Below, in pieces: positions 6,822 through 7,093 of a stretch of DNA of 7,093 nucleotides. Below the pieces are notes generated by a model. That model worked only from the letters and a program-made list of their open reading frames with translations. It was not told where the DNA came from and searched no databases. Made by a program: the position numbers and the translations under genes. The stretch's first letter is position 1; the number at the start of each line of letters is the position of its first letter. Source of the stretch: an uncultured Clostridia bacterium (GTDB lineage Bacteria; Bacillota; Clostridia; Christensenellales; CAG-138); assembly GCA_937913075.1 (NCBI GenBank), contig CALEPU010000034.1:1-7093 (forward strand), in the 5' to 3' direction.

Positions 6822-6850
6822 TTGCGTGGCAGGGAATAATATGTTATAAT
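6822..6850 (+). promoter_or_regulatory. Strong extended -10 promoter for rpsB
   Basis: A TTGCGT -35 box (6822-6827), exactly 17 bases, then a perfect TATAAT (6845-6850) preceded by TGT (6842-6844), an extended -10. The stretch at about 6781-6817 is strikingly A/T-rich against the GC-rich surroundings, including AAAATATATATG, and could act as an UP element, as expected for a ribosomal protein operon. The predicted start is near 6857, giving a leader of about 100 bases. No convincing intrinsic terminator for the lipoprotein gene was found between 6769 and this promoter, only a weak AACG/CGTT pairing. Confidence 0.8.
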
Positions 6851-6866
6851 TCGCTTTGGCATAAAA

Positions 6867-6952
6867 CTCACCCGGGCAGACTTGGCGGCCCGTCCGCATA
6901 TCGCGGTACCGCCGGGGATGAAGCTCGGGGTGGAAATTTATTAAACGGGAGG
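6867..6952 (+). ncRNA. Candidate structured cis-regulatory leader of rpsB (possible S2 autoregulatory RNA)
   Basis: Seen by hand folding: an outer helix CACCCGGGC (6869-6877) with GCTCGGGGTG (6923-6932), 9 pairs with one bulged G; a middle helix CTTGGCGG (6881-6888) with CCGCCGGG (6909-6916), 8 pairs including two G-U; and an apical hairpin CCGC (6894-6897) with GCGG (6903-6906) and a 5-base loop. The left internal loop CCCGT (6889-6893) is perfectly complementary to ACGGG (6945-6949), which overlaps the rpsB ribosome binding site GGGAGG (6947-6952). That would be a pseudoknot hiding the ribosome binding site. An alternative CGGGC/GCCCG pairing (6873-6877 with 6888-6892) is exclusive with the outer and middle helices. 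Known: many ribosomal protein operons are controlled by such leaders. Inference: S2 binding would stabilise the repressed fold. No energy or covariation was computed. Confidence 0.5.
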
Positions 6953-6959
6953 TTTTTTT

Positions 6960-7093
6960 ATGTCAGTCATTTCTATGAAGCAGCTCCTCGAGGCGGGCGT
7001 ACATTTCGGTCATCAGACCCGTCGCTGGAACCCCAAAATGCGCGAGTACATCTTCACCGAGCGCAACGGCATCTACATCATCGACCTGCAGAA
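6960..7093 (+). CDS. rpsB: 30S ribosomal protein S2, N-terminal part
   Basis: Seen: the first 44 residues, beginning MSVISMKQLLEAGVHFGHQT and followed by RRWNPKM, IFTERNGIYIIDL. The AGVHFGHQTRRWNPKM segment is diagnostic for bacterial S2. The gene runs off the right edge; the family is usually around 230-270 residues. GGAGG (6948-6952) lies 7 bases before the ATG. Known: S2 binds late to the small subunit between head and body and is needed for S1 association and translation initiation where S1 is present. In most bacteria tsf (elongation factor Ts) follows, which would be expected just outside the window. It has its own strong promoter and a structured leader that may sense free S2. Confidence 0.97.
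   Translation, partial: MSVISMKQLLEAGVHFGHQTRRWNPKMREYIFTERNGIYIIDLQ

Noticed and set aside
6902..6934. T-box-like sequence (GCGGTACCGCC and GGGGTGGAA) in the rpsB leader
   Set aside because: A T-box needs an AGGGTGGTACCGCG-type sequence with a specifier stem and a downstream terminator on the same strand. Here the GGTACC element is a self-complementary part of the leader helices, the order is wrong, and rpsB is not a T-box target.

Overview
The window looks like chromosomal DNA from a GC-rich member of the Clostridia (Bacillota), probably an uncultured gut-type lineage. The clues are a serine dehydratase split into separate subunits (SdaAB type), a cysteine desulfurase placed directly before a rhodanese-less ThiI as in Bacillota, Gram-positive-style GGAGG ribosome binding sites, a class A penicillin-binding protein with the post-transpeptidase cysteine motif common in Clostridia, and frequent ATA isoleucine codons despite the high GC content. 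There are no mobile elements, CRISPR arrays, tRNAs or rRNAs, and no gene-free stretch longer than about 190 bases.

Layout: the left edge holds the 5' part of sdaAB (L-serine dehydratase beta subunit) on the minus strand, running off the window. A short intergenic region of about 180 bases carries back-to-back promoters, one for sdaAB and one for the plus-strand genes. On the plus strand come a class A penicillin-binding protein (534-3482), a cysteine desulfurase (3567-4703), thiI (4741-5955), a cysteine-rich lipoprotein of the DUF4163/DUF3298 type (5956-6768), and, after its own strong promoter and a structured leader, the start of rpsB (6960 to the right edge).

How they work together: the cysteine desulfurase and ThiI form the classic sulfur relay. 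The desulfurase takes sulfur from cysteine as a persulfide and ThiI uses it to make 4-thiouridine at position 8 of tRNA. The lipoprotein gene begins on the base after the thiI stop codon, so it is almost certainly co-transcribed and perhaps translationally coupled. The penicillin-binding protein lies 84 bases upstream with no convincing terminator between, so it may be the first gene of the same transcript. The serine dehydratase is divergent and functionally separate (serine to pyruvate plus ammonia).

The most interesting element is the roughly 100-nt leader between the rpsB promoter and the rpsB start codon. It folds by eye into one long interrupted hairpin whose internal-loop CCCGU can pair with ACGGG overlapping the rpsB Shine-Dalgarno sequence. 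This has the architecture expected of an autogenous ribosomal-protein leader and I do not recognise it as a known Bacillota class. Secondary points are the duplicated extracellular cysteine module in the penicillin-binding protein, the cysteine-rich lipoprotein tied to thiI, and a hairpin sitting at the start of the penicillin-binding protein gene.
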